From assembly GCF_020283565.1 (NCBI RefSeq), contig NC_060060.1, positions 8,184,001 through 8,248,000 of the forward strand: 64,000 nt of DNA, written 5' to 3'. The notes beneath the pieces were generated by a model, which had not been told where the DNA came from, ran no database searches, and saw only the letters and a program-made list of their open reading frames with translations. Both the position numbers and the translations under genes were made by a program. The DNA comes from Trifolium pratense. Taxonomy: Eukaryota > Streptophyta > Magnoliopsida > Fabales > Fabaceae. Shown in pieces: positions 13,265 through 24,188 of this stretch; within the stretch, counting starts at the first letter, position 1, and the number at the start of each line of letters is the position of its first letter.

Positions 13265-13372
13265 CCTATGTAGCATGGGTACTCCTAAGATGGTGAAGTA
13301 CCCGTACTGGGTACGTATCAGTACCGGATACTCCATGGTACTCGTATGGTACGCACCGATTCCGTACCCATT
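13265..13372. promoter_or_regulatory. Cluster of eight GTAC cores upstream of the DUF247 gene
   Basis: Within about 108 bp the palindrome GTAC occurs eight times, e.g. AAGTACCCGTACTGGGTACG and ATGGTACTCGTATGGTACGC. GTAC is the core bound by SBP/SPL transcription factors and by the copper/hypoxia regulator class in plants. The block lies about 0.5 kb before the DUF247 start codon. It may equally be a piece of a dispersed repeat. Confidence 0.35.
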
Positions 13373-13884
13373 TTAATTTGGTCGATTTATGATGATGAAT
13401 ACGGAAAAAACATATTGGCTGTTGAAAAATCTCTTAAAATATTATAATTTTTTATTATATTTCAATTATCTCTCAATTTTTTATGAAAATAGTTGAGACG
13501 ATAGACAAAAAAAGTTAAATCTTTAAAGCATTATGATAATAATTCACTTAAAAATAATTTTTCTAATATTTTAGCAAATATCAAACTACTAAACAAATCT
13601 CAAATGGTCTTCCTTCCTCTCACTTCGTTTCATGAAAGACTTAACTCTTAAGCTAAAAAGACAAGACTTGGTCTTTTTGGAATTGAATTGAAGTATGACT
13701 CAGCCTAAAAGTATGACTCTCAAATGGTCCCTTTGTTATTGCTCTTTTTCTTTCTATAATAGATTTCACACATTTTCACTGCAAGACTCTTCCTAATTGT
13801 GTTCTTCACACAGGTACTTCTACATTTCATTACACTTTACCATACTTTTATAGTCTTTTGTTTTCTACACTTGTTGCTAGGTTA

Positions 13885-15249
13885 ATGAAGGAAATGGAGT
13901 TACAATTACAACAGAATAGTTTAATTCAAAGAGGGAATGAAAATAGAGATTTGATAATTCACATGGAAACCATGTTACAAAGTGTAGAACTTCCCTTAGT
14001 CTCACGTTGTTGTATATACAAAGTACCTCAAAAAATCCGAAAACTTAATCAAGAAGCATACACTCCAACCATTGTTTCCATTGGCCCATTTCACTATGGT
14101 GACAAGAGGTTAGAATCAATGGAAGATCTGAAATTAAGGTACCTCAAGAGTTTCCTAGAAAGAACTCAAAAGGGTTTAGGTGATTTCATTGAATACATAA
14201 AAAAATCAGAAGAAATCATTAGATGTTGTTACTCAGAAGCCATTCAACAAACTAGTGATGATTTTGTTAAGATTATTTTAACTGACGCTTGTTTTATAAT
14301 CGAGTATTTTCTTCGGTCACTTGAGTGGCCGCAAGAAGATCCTTTATTATCAAAACCATGGTTGAGGTGTGATGTTAAGCTTGATCTGATATTACTTGAA
14401 AATCAGCTTCCTTGGTTTGTTCTTGAAGACTTGTTCAACTTAACTGAACCTAGTTGCATCGATGGCGAGGTTTCTTCGTTTTTTGATGTTGCTTTTCACT
14501 ATTTTAAGGTTCATTTCCTGCAGAGTATTTTGCCTAATGAAGCAAATAACAATAAGTTTACAATCCACTATTTTCATGAACACTATCAGCAATATATAAT
14601 GAAACCTGATCAAGTTAGTATGCAATTACATAACCTCACTGATCTGTTACGAGTATTTTACTTGCCGCCTGATATGTTACCAAAGAGGGAAAAACAAATA
14701 GTGAAGCATTTATATAGTGCAAGCCAATTAGTAGAAGCAGGTGTAAAACTCGATGTTGGTCAAGATTACCCAAGTTTACTCGAGTTAAAGTTTGCAAAGG
14801 GCACACTTACGATACCAAGATTCGAAGTTTGTCACTGGACTGAGACACTGATAAGAAATGTGATTGCGTTCGAGCAATGTCATTATCCGTTTCAGACTTA
14901 CGTGACTGATTACACGGTCCTCTTGGATTTCCTGATTGATACAAGTCAAGATGTTGATAAGCTTGTTGACAAGGGAATAATGATTAACACATTGGGTGAT
15001 AGCAATGCAGTTGCTAAAATGATTAACAATCTTTGCCTTAATGTTGTTCAGGAAAATATCAATGGCAGTTATATTTCGCTGTGCAGAAAATTGAATTGCT
15101 TCTATGAGGATCCTTCTCATAAATATAAGGCAATTTTCATACATGACTACTTCAGCACTCCTTGGAAAATAACGTCTTTTGTAGCTGCAATTGTGTTACT
15201 TTTGCTTACTCTAATTCAAGCCACATGTTCTGTCATCACATTATTTTAG
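13885..15249 (+). CDS. DUF247 (UPF0481) membrane-anchored protein
   Basis: Single-exon gene for a 454-residue DUF247 protein, a large plant family of unclear biochemical function; some grass members act in self-incompatibility. Family marks are the N-terminal CCIYKVP motif, TPTIVSIGPFHYGDKRLE near residue 55, the DACFIIEYF and LILLENQLPWFVLEDLF motifs, and a late FLIDTSQDVDKLVDKGI block. The C-terminus is a hydrophobic anchor (ITSFVAAIVLLLLTLIQA). I chose the ATG at 13885. Upstream in-frame codons have no earlier ATG, and the sequence fits a 5'-UTR intron (CACAG|GTACTT at 13814 to TTGCTAG at 13880) just before it. Length matches the family. The exact role is unknown. Confidence 0.9.
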   Translation: MKEMELQLQQNSLIQRGNENRDLIIHMETMLQSVELPLVSRCCIYKVPQKIRKLNQEAYTPTIVSIGPFHYGDKRLESMEDLKLRYLKSFLERTQKGLGDFIEYIKKSEEIIRCCYSEAIQQTSDDFVKIILTDACFIIEYFLRSLEWPQEDPLLSKPWLRCDVKLDLILLENQLPWFVLEDLFNLTEPSCIDGEVSSFFDVAFHYFKVHFLQSILPNEANNNKFTIHYFHEHYQQYIMKPDQVSMQLHNLTDLLRVFYLPPDMLPKREKQIVKHLYSASQLVEAGVKLDVGQDYPSLLELKFAKGTLTIPRFEVCHWTETLIRNVIAFEQCHYPFQTYVTDYTVLLDFLIDTSQDVDKLVDKGIMINTLGDSNAVAKMINNLCLNVVQENINGSYISLCRKLNCFYEDPSHKYKAIFIHDYFSTPWKITSFVAAIVLLLLTLIQATCSVITLF

Positions 15250-17034
15250 GTTCAATTCTGTTGTATTATTCATTCTTCAATAATGTTGTCGTCTTCAGCT
15301 TTTGCTACCGGGCAATATGACACTTGATCATTAGCCCATTTGTTTTACATTTTGAGATGCCTCAAACTAGATTTAGTGATAGCAAGTTTTGTATTTTTTT
15401 TATAGTGTATTAAGAAGCACTTTTTTCCGCTTGATTCCACTGAGATCTTAAACGAACATGCTTCGAGCTATGTTTCCTTTCTGATATTTCATCATTTCAT
15501 GCAATAGAGCTTTCAATAGTTTTCTTTATCAATTTCCTTTTTGTTACTAGCAGTCATGCAATGTATATGTTTAGTTGCTAATTTTATTGATATTAAGCAT
15601 GTAAACACGACACTTAGTAATGCTAAAATTCTTTAAGGTATACTAACAGAGTATAGGTCAGGTTGTTGAAGATATTGAAAGTGGTGACAAATGACACTGA
15701 GGCAACTTTAGGCCCAACAACATCAACCCCCTCAATCTGTTTAGATAATAGTCACAGACACTAGGCAACTAAAATTAGTGTAGATGCAAGTTGTTTTGCA
15801 GATATCAGAAAGTAGAAACCAGAAAAATGAAATGTTGTTTTATACTTGCAAGTCGGCAGATATGGTTGTGGAACCTGCCTTAGCCAAGGCCTTTGGAGTG
15901 AGATAAGGACTCCAGCCTGCACTAGATCAGAATATAGGTAATGTAATTATTGAATCTAATGCATATGTTGTTGTTAAATGCTTAAGTTCCAATTCTGTTC
16001 TTGCCACAATAGACACAGTAATTCAAGGTTGTAAATCTCTTTAAACACCAGTTTGATAATTTTCTTGTTAGTTGTCACCACAATGTTAAGGCTCATAATT
16101 TGGACTGGCAAGGAAGTTTGGCACTAGAACATAGTAAGAGAATGCCCCAAATCAAGCTATTCAATCTTTATGTACTAGTTTTATGCAATCTGTTGTTTAA
16201 CTTAAAAATTGGCAGAAAATGAAGAGGGGTGAGAAATAGTTCAAATGGACCTCCACTAGAAAGAATTCATCATCACCTTTTGATTTTGAATATCTCCTTC
16301 AATGGAGTTAAAAAGAAAAAATACAGTCATTAAGTAAGAAGAAATGGCTTGTACCACTGATTTAATAAGAACTTCTCCACCCACGTAAGAAATCATTTTA
16401 CTACTCCAGTTGCAAATATGTTTCCAAACTCTATCAAAATAGCCTTTTGCTCAATTCAATCATTAAAAAGGAGACCTAAATACTTTCTTGTTCCAATGCA
16501 CTCAAGGACACTCAGAGCATGTTTCTTATAGCTTATCATATTTTCTTCCAATTTTACACCTATCATCTTACTTGAAAGAAGAAAAAAAAAAATTTTTTTT
16601 ATGTCATTTCACACTTATAAGCTAGTCAAACCACTAATTTTACCAAACACTACAAATTCAATAAGTTAGTTTATCCCCTAAAAGCTAGCTTATAAGTTAT
16701 CCGCTATTTTTTACCAAAGCCCGACAACCATTTTATCGGCTAACCTAGCCTCCTCCGTTCCTCGGGACCAACAAGAGGTAGTACAAGAATATTCACTTGT
16801 TGTCCATCGACTACGCCTTTGGCCTGATCTTAGGCTTTAAGTTTTGTCCAAAAAAAAGAGTAGTAAATTAAACTACTTGTAGCAATATCTATAAATAGAG
16901 TAAATCACCAGATTGGTCCATGTAACTTATCTTAATATGTCAAATTAGTCTCAAATAGTTTTTCAATATCTTCTTACCCAAAAAAAAAAGTTTTTTCAAT
17001 ATCTATAAATAGAATCACCGGCCTATTTGAAAAA

Positions 17035-17405
17035 GTTGTTAAGAAATCTTACACCAGTTGCAAGATGACCTTAATATATGTTTATAAGTGAGGGCAATCT
17101 TCTCCTTAAAAGTTGATTTTATAGGGTTGAGCCTATTGTGACAAGTATGAGTTAAGTCTCATATTGCATAGAAAAGTGGAGGTTGAACACTTTATAAGTG
17201 AGAGAATCCATAAACCTAACGCCTTAAGGTTTTTGGTAAAAGTGTGGTGTCCAACTCACGTGTAGAGTTTTTCTTAAACCCAATATGGATGATCCCCAAC
17301 TGCCCCCTCGTGACCCAACATGCCCAATCTCCAATTCTAAAATGTCATCTAATAGAACATCCATATCTAGTAAGCTACCTGGTCCAACTCTTAATTCTAA
17401 CAAAA
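17035..17405 (+). repeat. Degenerate LTR/TRIM-type repeat fragments
   Basis: Two phrases, TATGTTTATAAGTGAGGGCA and CACTTTATAAGTGAGAGAAT, are in similar contexts (CTTACACCAGTTGCAAGATG and CTCATATTGCATAGAAAAGT), each followed by GGTTGAG-type or CTAAC-type ends. They are of the same general kind as the TRIM LTRs at 7.3-7.7 kb. No primer site or clean ends are visible. Confidence 0.4.
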
Positions 17406-17871
17406 ACGAGTTACAACATCTTTAGTCACTAATAATAAAGAAAAATGTTATTTAAACACAAATTTTTAACAAAAATACAATAAAACTACACTTTTTGCTT
17501 TTTTTAATATTTGTTGTACGCCTCGATATCCATGCTATGAATGAAGAAAAAATGTGTTGTATTTTTGTACAACTTTTTTGTATTTTTTATATATCACACC
17601 TTGTTAATAATAAATGAGAGTAAATTACAAGCCATGGTTTGATTGGAGGATAAAAAAAGCATATTTGTTATGGAGCCCACTTGGAAGATTGGCATGTACT
17701 TTACCTCAATAGTCTAAACGTCAACTACCAAGTAATAACCCCCATGAGGCCATCACCATACATCAAAATTTCCATTTAATTAATCAAATAATTGCAACCA
17801 AACTTCTAAGAAAGTGCAGTAAAGTTAAGTCTTCGTCAATATAGTAATTTCCATTTCTTCACTACACTAAC

Positions 17872-17880
17872 CTTATATAT
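17872..17880 (+). promoter_or_regulatory. TATA box of the EDS1 gene
   Basis: TTATATATA lies 54-63 bp before the chosen EDS1 start codon (17935). With transcription starting about 30 bp downstream, the earlier in-frame ATGs at 17881-17904 would be untranscribed or too close to the cap. This supports the MVGG start. Confidence 0.5.
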
Positions 17881-17934
17881 ATGAACATGATGATAACAAA
17901 AATGAAACAAACACAAATCAAATTTAATCCAAAC

Positions 17935-20803
17935 ATGGTTGGAGGTTTAGTTGGAGACAACATAGGATTGAATGAAGAGGTTATCAAGAAAACATGTAGT
18001 TTATCTTTCAAAGCTCACAAGTCACCAAATCAACCTTATATTTATGAAACTTTTAGGACATCCTCGGATTTAACAGAATATCTTGTTATAAGCTTTCCTG
18101 GATCATGGGTTGAAACTGATTGGTTTGTTAGAAAACCTTTTGGAGAAACTAAGATAGATCTTGCTCAGTTTCCTTTACTTAAAAGTGTTGGTAATGATGA
18201 AACTGCTTTGGTTAATGAAGCTTTCTTAAACAGATTCGATCGTTTGTTGAAATTTTCCTCAATTATATCCGAGGTATGTAACTGCACAATCTTTCATTTA
18301 CTTCATCTGTCTCATTATAAGTGTTTCATTTTTGCACAATTCTTACTTCATATGAAAATGATTAGTTGCATTGATTTCAATGATAACATGAGTTTCATTT
18401 ATTAAAACATGTTTATTTAAATATAATCGGTGAAATAATTAGCTGTGTTGAAATACTACAATTGTCCATAAATTCTAGCTCAACCGACATAAATGTCAAA
18501 ATTGCTAACTTGGACGCTATGACTGGGGTCCGAACTTCGGCCCCTCCACTTTGTGTGTGAGTTTTCAGTTGTTTTGTCTATATACGAAAAGCAAATACTA
18601 CAATTAATAAGGGTATATTAATGTTCCGTTGATATTTCAAAGTGATAATTAATTTGAGATAAATATAATATTGCGAATGAAACACTTATTAAGCAAAGAG
18701 ACCAATCAAATGTGTTGCATTGCAGGTAAACAAAGCTATGGCAGAAGGGAAGCAAGTAGTGTTTGCAGGGCACTCTTCAGGAGCTGTTTTGGCCATTCTT
18801 GCAACATTTAGGGCCTTGGAAGAGAATCTTAACTCTAACAAAACCAACCAAATTCAGCACAAGTCACCCATGTGTGTAACTTTTGGTTCTCCCTTGATTG
18901 GTAATCATATATTCTCTCATGCTTCAAACCGAGAAAATTGGTCTCGTTACTTCATACACTTTGTCATGAGATATGATATAGTGCCAAGGATTTTTCTTGC
19001 TCCTTTCTCTTCTATTGAAAAACTTTTTAGTTCTGTTCTTCAGCTTTTAACTCCCAAGAACAACAAATCTGAACCTTCCTTCACTCAAGATTCGATAGAA
19101 GACAGTGTGAGTTGTGAATTTTACTCTACTGTCATGAGGAATGTAGCGACTGTTACGAGCCATGTTGCTTGTAATCTAATGGGAAGCACAAATTTGTTGT
19201 TGGAGACTATGACAAATTTTGTTGAGTTAAGTCCTTATAGACCCTTTGGAACTTACATCTTTTGCGACGGTAATGGACAGTTGATTGTGGTAAGAAACTC
19301 AGACGCCGTTTTACAACTCATGTTCCACATTGCTCAGCTAAGAGATTTGAAACAACTTTCTGAAGTTGCCAACAAAAGCATACTGCAACATCTAGCCTAT
19401 GAAGCTGAATTAGAGGAGAGCTTGGGAATGCAAAATGTGGTGTACTTAAACAAACTTGACATCCTTCCCTTATCTGCTAAAGATGGTCCTGATATCGACA
19501 TTGCAGCTGCCTTGGATAGTCTTGGACTGGTGAGTAATTCAGTTTTTGCTTTCTCTATATATAGAAAGCATATTAAGTTAGAGCCAAGGTTTTAAAAAGT
19601 GTGATGGTGGCTGCAACGTCAATGTTTTATTTATGTCTTTGTGATTGCTATGTGGCTGCAATCTATGAAGCACAGACACAGACACAAACACGGACACGAC
19701 ACTGACACGTCGGCACCGATAATAATTTGAGAAAATGACAGAATTCAATGTAATCATAAGTGTTGCTGTTGTGTCGGTGTCCGACACCGGGACTGAAAAG
19801 TGTCCGTGCTTCATATGCTGCAATTGTGTTATATCACGAAATGATGCTCGACAATGATTAAAACCTTGGTTAGAGCATGTTATTACCAGAGAAGTTAATG
19901 TTGACCATCCATTAACGGTGATATGGTCAAGATTTACTCCTTTTGCGTCTCCTGCTCTCACTAGATACGATAGATCTTATATTTCCAAGCATAAAACTAA
20001 ACTGCATAATTTTGGTAGTTGATATTATATATGTACGTGTGTCTGATGATTTGTTTTCCTGAAACTGATTTCAGAACGTAAGAGCACGGTTATGCCTTCG
20101 AGCAGCTGGTGAGTTAGAAAATCAAAAGGAAAGAAATGAGGAGAAAATAAAAAAGGAAATTCAAGATAAGGCTTTGGCAAGCATGAGTGATTTGGAAGAA
20201 TACAAAGCTACATGTGAGACAAACAATGGAAAAGGTTACTATGATGCCTTCAAAGTGCAAAAAGAGGCAAAGGATTTCCAAGCAAATGTGAAGAGGCTTG
20301 TGCTGGCAGGAGTATGGGATGAGATAATTGAAATGCTTAAGAGGTATGAACTACCAGATGAGTTTGAAGGGAAAAAAGAATGGATTGGACACGGAACCAG
20401 GTTCCGTCGTCTTGTTGAGCCTCTAGATATTGCCAATTATCACCGGCATTTGAAGAATGAGGACACGGGACCTTACATGAACAAGGCTAGGCCAAAGAGG
20501 TATAGGTATACTCAGAGATGGTTGGAGCATGCAAATAGGTTGCCAAAAGAAGAAATCACAGAATCGACTTTTTGGGCTGAGGTGGAGGAGCTTTGCAGCT
20601 GGATTAGTAATAATAAACCTTTTGAAGATGTCAAGGAAAGGATTCTCAAACTTGAGCAAGATATTAAAAAGTGGACTGATAAAGGGGTACTAACCAAGGA
20701 TGTGTTCTCAAAGGATCCAACTTTCATAAAGTTATGGGAATGTCTACCTCATGAACACAAATCTACGTCCGGCATCTCCTCTCTCTTTACTGTTAAAGGA
20801 TAG
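17935..20803 (+). CDS. EDS1: EDS1, lipase-like immune regulator
   Basis: EDS1 forms exclusive heterodimers with PAD4 or SAG101 and relays TIR-type NLR immune signals in cytosol and nucleus. Exons 17935-18273, 18726-19529 and 20075-20803 (all phase 0) give 623 residues, the length of Arabidopsis EDS1. The N-terminal class-3 lipase-like domain has FAGHSSGAVLA (Ser about 130), RYDIVPRI (Asp about 197) and a conserved His in LQHLAYEAEL, matching the usual Ser-Asp-His triad. The EP domain in exon 3 shows YYDAFKVQKEAKDFQANVKR, RFRRLVEPLDIANYHRHLK and NEDTGPYMNKARPKRY. The open frame extends 18 codons upstream, but legume homologues and the TATA position favour 17935. Intron 1 carries a SINE and intron 2 a MITE. 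No lesions are seen. The gene appears intact. Confidence 0.95.
18464..18592 (+). mobile_element. tRNA-derived SINE in EDS1 intron 1, with 13-bp target duplication
   Basis: Box A-like TAGCTCAACCGACA and box B-like GGGTCCGAACTTCGGCCCC mark a tRNA-type head. The element is flanked by perfect 13-bp repeats AAATACTACAATT at 18451-18463 and 18593-18605. It has the same orientation as EDS1 and no long A-tail. Confidence 0.8.
19663..19816. mobile_element. MITE (154 bp) in EDS1 intron 2
   Basis: Imperfect terminal inverted repeats: TATGAAGCACAGACAC at the left, and GTGTCCGTGCTTCATA at the right. They are bracketed by 8-bp direct repeats GCTGCAAT (19655-19662 and 19817-19824). An 8-bp duplication fits the hAT superfamily. 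The interior is rich in GACAC/GTGTC. Confidence 0.7.
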
Positions 20804-21912
20804 CTCATGTAGATATCGTAATTTTCAACTCAAAACGAAGAACACGAATTCACATCCTACATCTAGGCTCTTTATTGTTAAAGGATAAATCACCTTGCTA
20901 TCTTGATTCAACTAAAATACAGTATCCTCCCTTTGTGATGTATATTCTTAATATTATCAGTCTCATCTCATGTATGGCATTATTGCGAGTATCAACCACG
21001 TTTCGTTCACACTATTGTACTTGATAAAAGTTATTGATTAGTCTTTCAAATATTGGCATTGATTAGCTTTCAAAAGAGAAATACAACTGAAATATGTCAT
21101 GTTAGTTATAGTCGCTCTTGTCAACATACGAGTCATATATTTGTTTGCCTCATGGTGAACACAACTATAATGTTATAAGAAAATAATACATCGTCGGACA
21201 AAATAGAACTAGTACGTGCAAAAGAACATGTATGGTCCCGACTACAAATGTCAATTCCAACTGCACTATCATTTTCGTCAAAAGCGGCATTCACATTAAA
21301 CTTTGGAATCCACATAGGTGGAGTGTGAAAAGCTCACATCCTCAGCATTCATCTGTTGAGCCTGCAATGAATCCATTAAGCAAGTTTCACTGTTTGAGAC
21401 CTAAGCCCTTCCTTCCAACTATCATTTCCACATTCTCATTGTTTCCTTTCCATAGCAAAATGTTTCTTCTACTCCTCCATATACTCCAAACTATAATTTA
21501 AATGTCATCTTCAAGAGATTTTAGCATATCCTTAAAAATATAATGGAAATTCAATCTTCGCTTACAGACTTAAGGCACGCAAAGCAGCAATGCCAACTTG
21601 TTTTAGCCTATTGTATGCACCTAAGGCAAATTATAGGACAGTCAACAATGAACCCTTTGGACTCAAGAACCCTTGTTGGGATACATTTTCTGTACAATCT
21701 CCATAATATTCCTTATAATTTTTTATTTTTTTTACCTTATATAAAATATTGATGATGTGATATTTTTCTACAAACAGGATATTCTCTTAGTGCAACGATA
21801 GTAATGTGCAATTTTAAGTAGAATTCGAACTAAAAATCTCTTATTCAGCTGAAAGAGATCTCTTACTATCTCATTTGTTTGTATTTTTTTGTGAAATAAA
21901 GACTATATATAT
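20804..21912. other. Intergenic after EDS1, no gene recognised
   Basis: Contains the EDS1 3' UTR and about 1 kb of unique-looking AT-rich DNA. ORFs at 21133-21315, 21232-21501 and 21543-21752 have no recognisable domain. A short near-repeat, TTTATTGTTAAAGGATA, occurs at about 20870 and resembles TTTACTGTTAAAGGATA at the end of the EDS1 coding region. Confidence 0.45.
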
Positions 21913-23621
21913 GGGGTTTTCTAACTTAGACCCTAGTTAGGTCTAAGTTAGCAAGGTGCACCTTTTGAGTTGGACAAAAATACCCATTTTTTTTTTTTTT
22001 GAAACAATAGAGCAACTGGGGCATGTATGTAATTTGCATCATAAAAATACCTTTTTTTTTTTTTGAAACAATAGAACAACTATTACATTTTTTAAATTTC
22101 TTCTAAATTTCGACCTCATTTTACGTGCGAATCGAACGCCGATTTCGAAAACTAATACCGGAAACCTTTGTAAAATTGAAAAATGATCAAAATCCATATA
22201 AGGAACGTCGAGTTTCGTTGAGTATTGAGGGAGATCGAACCGGGTCAAAACCCGGGTCGCACGACCCGTTTCTGCATAAAACGGGTGGGAGGGACGATGA
22301 ACAGTGCGCGTCGCCCACGCCCACTCTCACCGGCGGAGCGTGGGGGCGCGTGCGGCCTCAGGGAGGCTCTATTTTTTTTTATTTTTTCATAATAAAATAG
22401 TAGATAATATTCTGGAAATTTTGGTATATTGTATAAAATTTTTGGAGACCCGAAACTATTTTTAGTTAATTAAATGAGTAAAAAGGTAATTAAAAATATT
22501 ATAATTCCATAAAAAATTACCAAAATTTTATGTAAAGTACTATGAATTATTTAGAACCCTCTTGTGTACCTCACTCTCCCTAGTTCAAGTCATGAAATTA
22601 TTTTCACAAATTCCGCTGATTATTTAAAACCATTTAACAAATAATAATAATAATTTCATAGATTTGTACTCTGAAACCAATTGTGTTTTTATTTGTTTCT
22701 AATAAAATATTAGATAATATTCTGAAACTTTTGGTATATTTTATGAAATTTTTTGAGACCTGAAACTATTTTTCGTTAATTAAATGAGATAAAACGGTAA
22801 TTAAAAACTATTGTTTGCTTCTGAAACCATTTAGCTGGAAGAATGGTTTCAGAGAGTTATACTGTGAAATCATTCTAGCAGTAAAATGGTTTCAGAAGCA
22901 AACAATTAAAAATCAACTCCCCTGAAACCATTCTATCAGTGAAATGGTTTCAAAGTACAACGCTCTGAAACCATTGTACCAGCTAAATGGTTTCAGAATG
23001 GTTTCAGAAGCAAACAATTAAGAAATTACTCACTGAAACCTTTCTACCAGTAAAATGGTTTCAGAGAGTTATACTGTGAAACTATTCTACCAGCTAAATG
23101 GTTTCACAGTATTATATAAAGATAATTAAAGGTAGTGAAAAATTGAGTTTTTTTTTTGTGTCCAAATCAAACGAACCAAGTCTCTATTTGTAAACAAAAA
23201 AAAATTATGAATTTTGGTATAAAAATAAAAAAATAAAAAATTAATTTACAACGAAATAATTGAGTTTAAAGTATTAAATGAAAAAAAAACACGCCAACCA
23301 CCCAGCAGTTGACACGTGTCCTGCTTTTTTAAAATGAAATTTTCTCTCTCCAGGCGCAGATCTAGTGTGGTGCACGCGCTGGCTTATCATGGAGATGGAT
23401 GATCTGGACTGTCTGATTGATCCGACAGCCATGATGAGATCATCTCTTGGCCGTCTGATGGAAATCAACGGTCTGTAACGGTGGTCCTGCGGTAGGCGCG
23501 CGACACTGGATCAGCGCCAATATGTTTTTTTTTTTTTTTAAAAAAAAAGAAAGGGTATTTTTGTCAAACTCAAAAGGTGCACCTTGCTAATTTAGACCCA
23601 ACTGGGTCTAAATTAGCAGCC

Positions 23622-23624
<3 letters not shown>
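21913..23624. mobile_element. Non-autonomous inverted-repeat DNA transposon (1.7 kb) with hairpin-forming ends
   Basis: The ends are about 70-bp inverted repeats. The left reads GGGGTTTTCTAACTTAGACC... then AGCAAGGTGCACCTTTTGAG...ACAAAAATACCC; the right is its imperfect reverse complement, ending at 23624. Each end contains its own palindrome (CTAACTTAGACC/GGTCTAAGTTAG at the left; GCTAATTTAGACCC/GGGTCTAAATTAGC at the right). Flanks TATATATAT (21904-21912 and 23625-23633) allow a 9-bp duplication as in Mutator-like elements, but the flanks are simple sequence. The inside has a GC-rich part (22230-22365), a direct repeat of about 110 bp (about 22386-22494 and 22696-22808), and a hairpin array. 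No transposase. Confidence 0.75.
22821..23109. repeat. Array of six CTGAAACCATT / AATGGTTTCAG hairpins
   Basis: Six palindromic units of about 32 bp at 22821-22852, 22862-22894, 22922-22952, 22964-22995, 23032-23063 and 23074-23109. Each has an 11-bp arm CTGAAACCATT, a loop near CTACCAGCTA, and arm AATGGTTTCAG. Some spacers share GAGAGTTATACTGTGAAA or AGAAGCAAACAATTA. Several loops keep CCAG/CAGT, so units look duplicated rather than independent. Confidence 0.85.

Positions 23625-23690
<66 letters not shown>
23625..23690. repeat. (TA)33 microsatellite
   Basis: About 66 bp of uninterrupted TA directly at the right border of the inverted-repeat transposon. The left border also abuts TATATATAT, so the element probably inserted into an existing TA tract. 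Confidence 0.95.
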
Positions 23691-23694
<4 letters not shown>

Positions 23695-24188
23695 GTTTTC
23701 ACCACAAATTTAATCTTGTTCAGGGGTCAGTTCTGACATCAAGTGGTTCCAGCCCCCTCTCGATCGTAGTTGCAGGGGATCGAATGCATTAATCCTCCTG
23801 TTTTGTGGTATGCTAATTCAAAGCCGGACATAATTTAAGTAAATTCTACTGTAATAAATATTATTTCTCTGAACAATGGAACTTGAATTTTTTCTAACGA
23901 TTTATTTTAGAGAAAGCTCGAGTCCCATCACCTGATTTGATTTATTAATTAAAGTTACCAAAATAAAAAAATTGATATAGTACCTTGTTATTAACTATTT
24001 TTCGTTTGCCAATGTCAAACATTGAAAAACCCTTCAGCTAAATAAAATTTCTGAGTTCACAGTAACAGACACAGTCCCATTACTGCTTCTTCCATTATAC
24101 CATTACACAAAAACCCTAGAATTCAATTTGCCAAGTTTTATTTAATCTTTTTCAATAGAGAAAGAAAAAGTGAATAACTCACTCAAAA

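Larger units (their letters stand above)
11466..13800. other. Intergenic, AT-rich, transposon relics
   Basis: No host gene is recognised. The stretch holds a small Helitron-like element (11911-12107) and a possible Stowaway-type end (AACGAACGGAGTGAGTA near 12505). It also has many A/T homopolymers and the GTAC-rich block at 13265-13372. The listed ORFs here (11553-11871, 13016-13258) are low-complexity. Confidence 0.5.
15250..17934. other. Intergenic between DUF247 and EDS1 genes, repeat relics
   Basis: No coding sequence is recognised. Around 16505-16740 there are inverted segments (AGCTTATCA..., TTATAAGCTAG..., CTTATAAGTTATCC) typical of hAT-type MITE debris. 17035-17405 is LTR/TRIM debris, listed separately. 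The 3' UTR of the DUF247 gene presumably occupies the first few hundred bases. Confidence 0.45.

Noticed and set aside
17881..17934. Upstream in-frame ATGs as the EDS1 start
   Set aside because: They directly abut the TATA box, and legume EDS1 proteins begin at the M-x-GG position.
22821..23109. CRISPR-like array (regularly spaced palindromic repeats)
   Set aside because: Eukaryotic nuclear context, irregular spacers that are related to each other, no cas genes; it is internal to a transposon.
21904..23633. Firm 9-bp target duplication TATATATAT for the inverted-repeat transposon
   Set aside because: Both flanks are simple TA repeats, so the match is uninformative and I list it only as compatible.
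23577..23792. ORF with a long Tyr-Ile repeat
   Set aside because: Produced by the (TA)n microsatellite.
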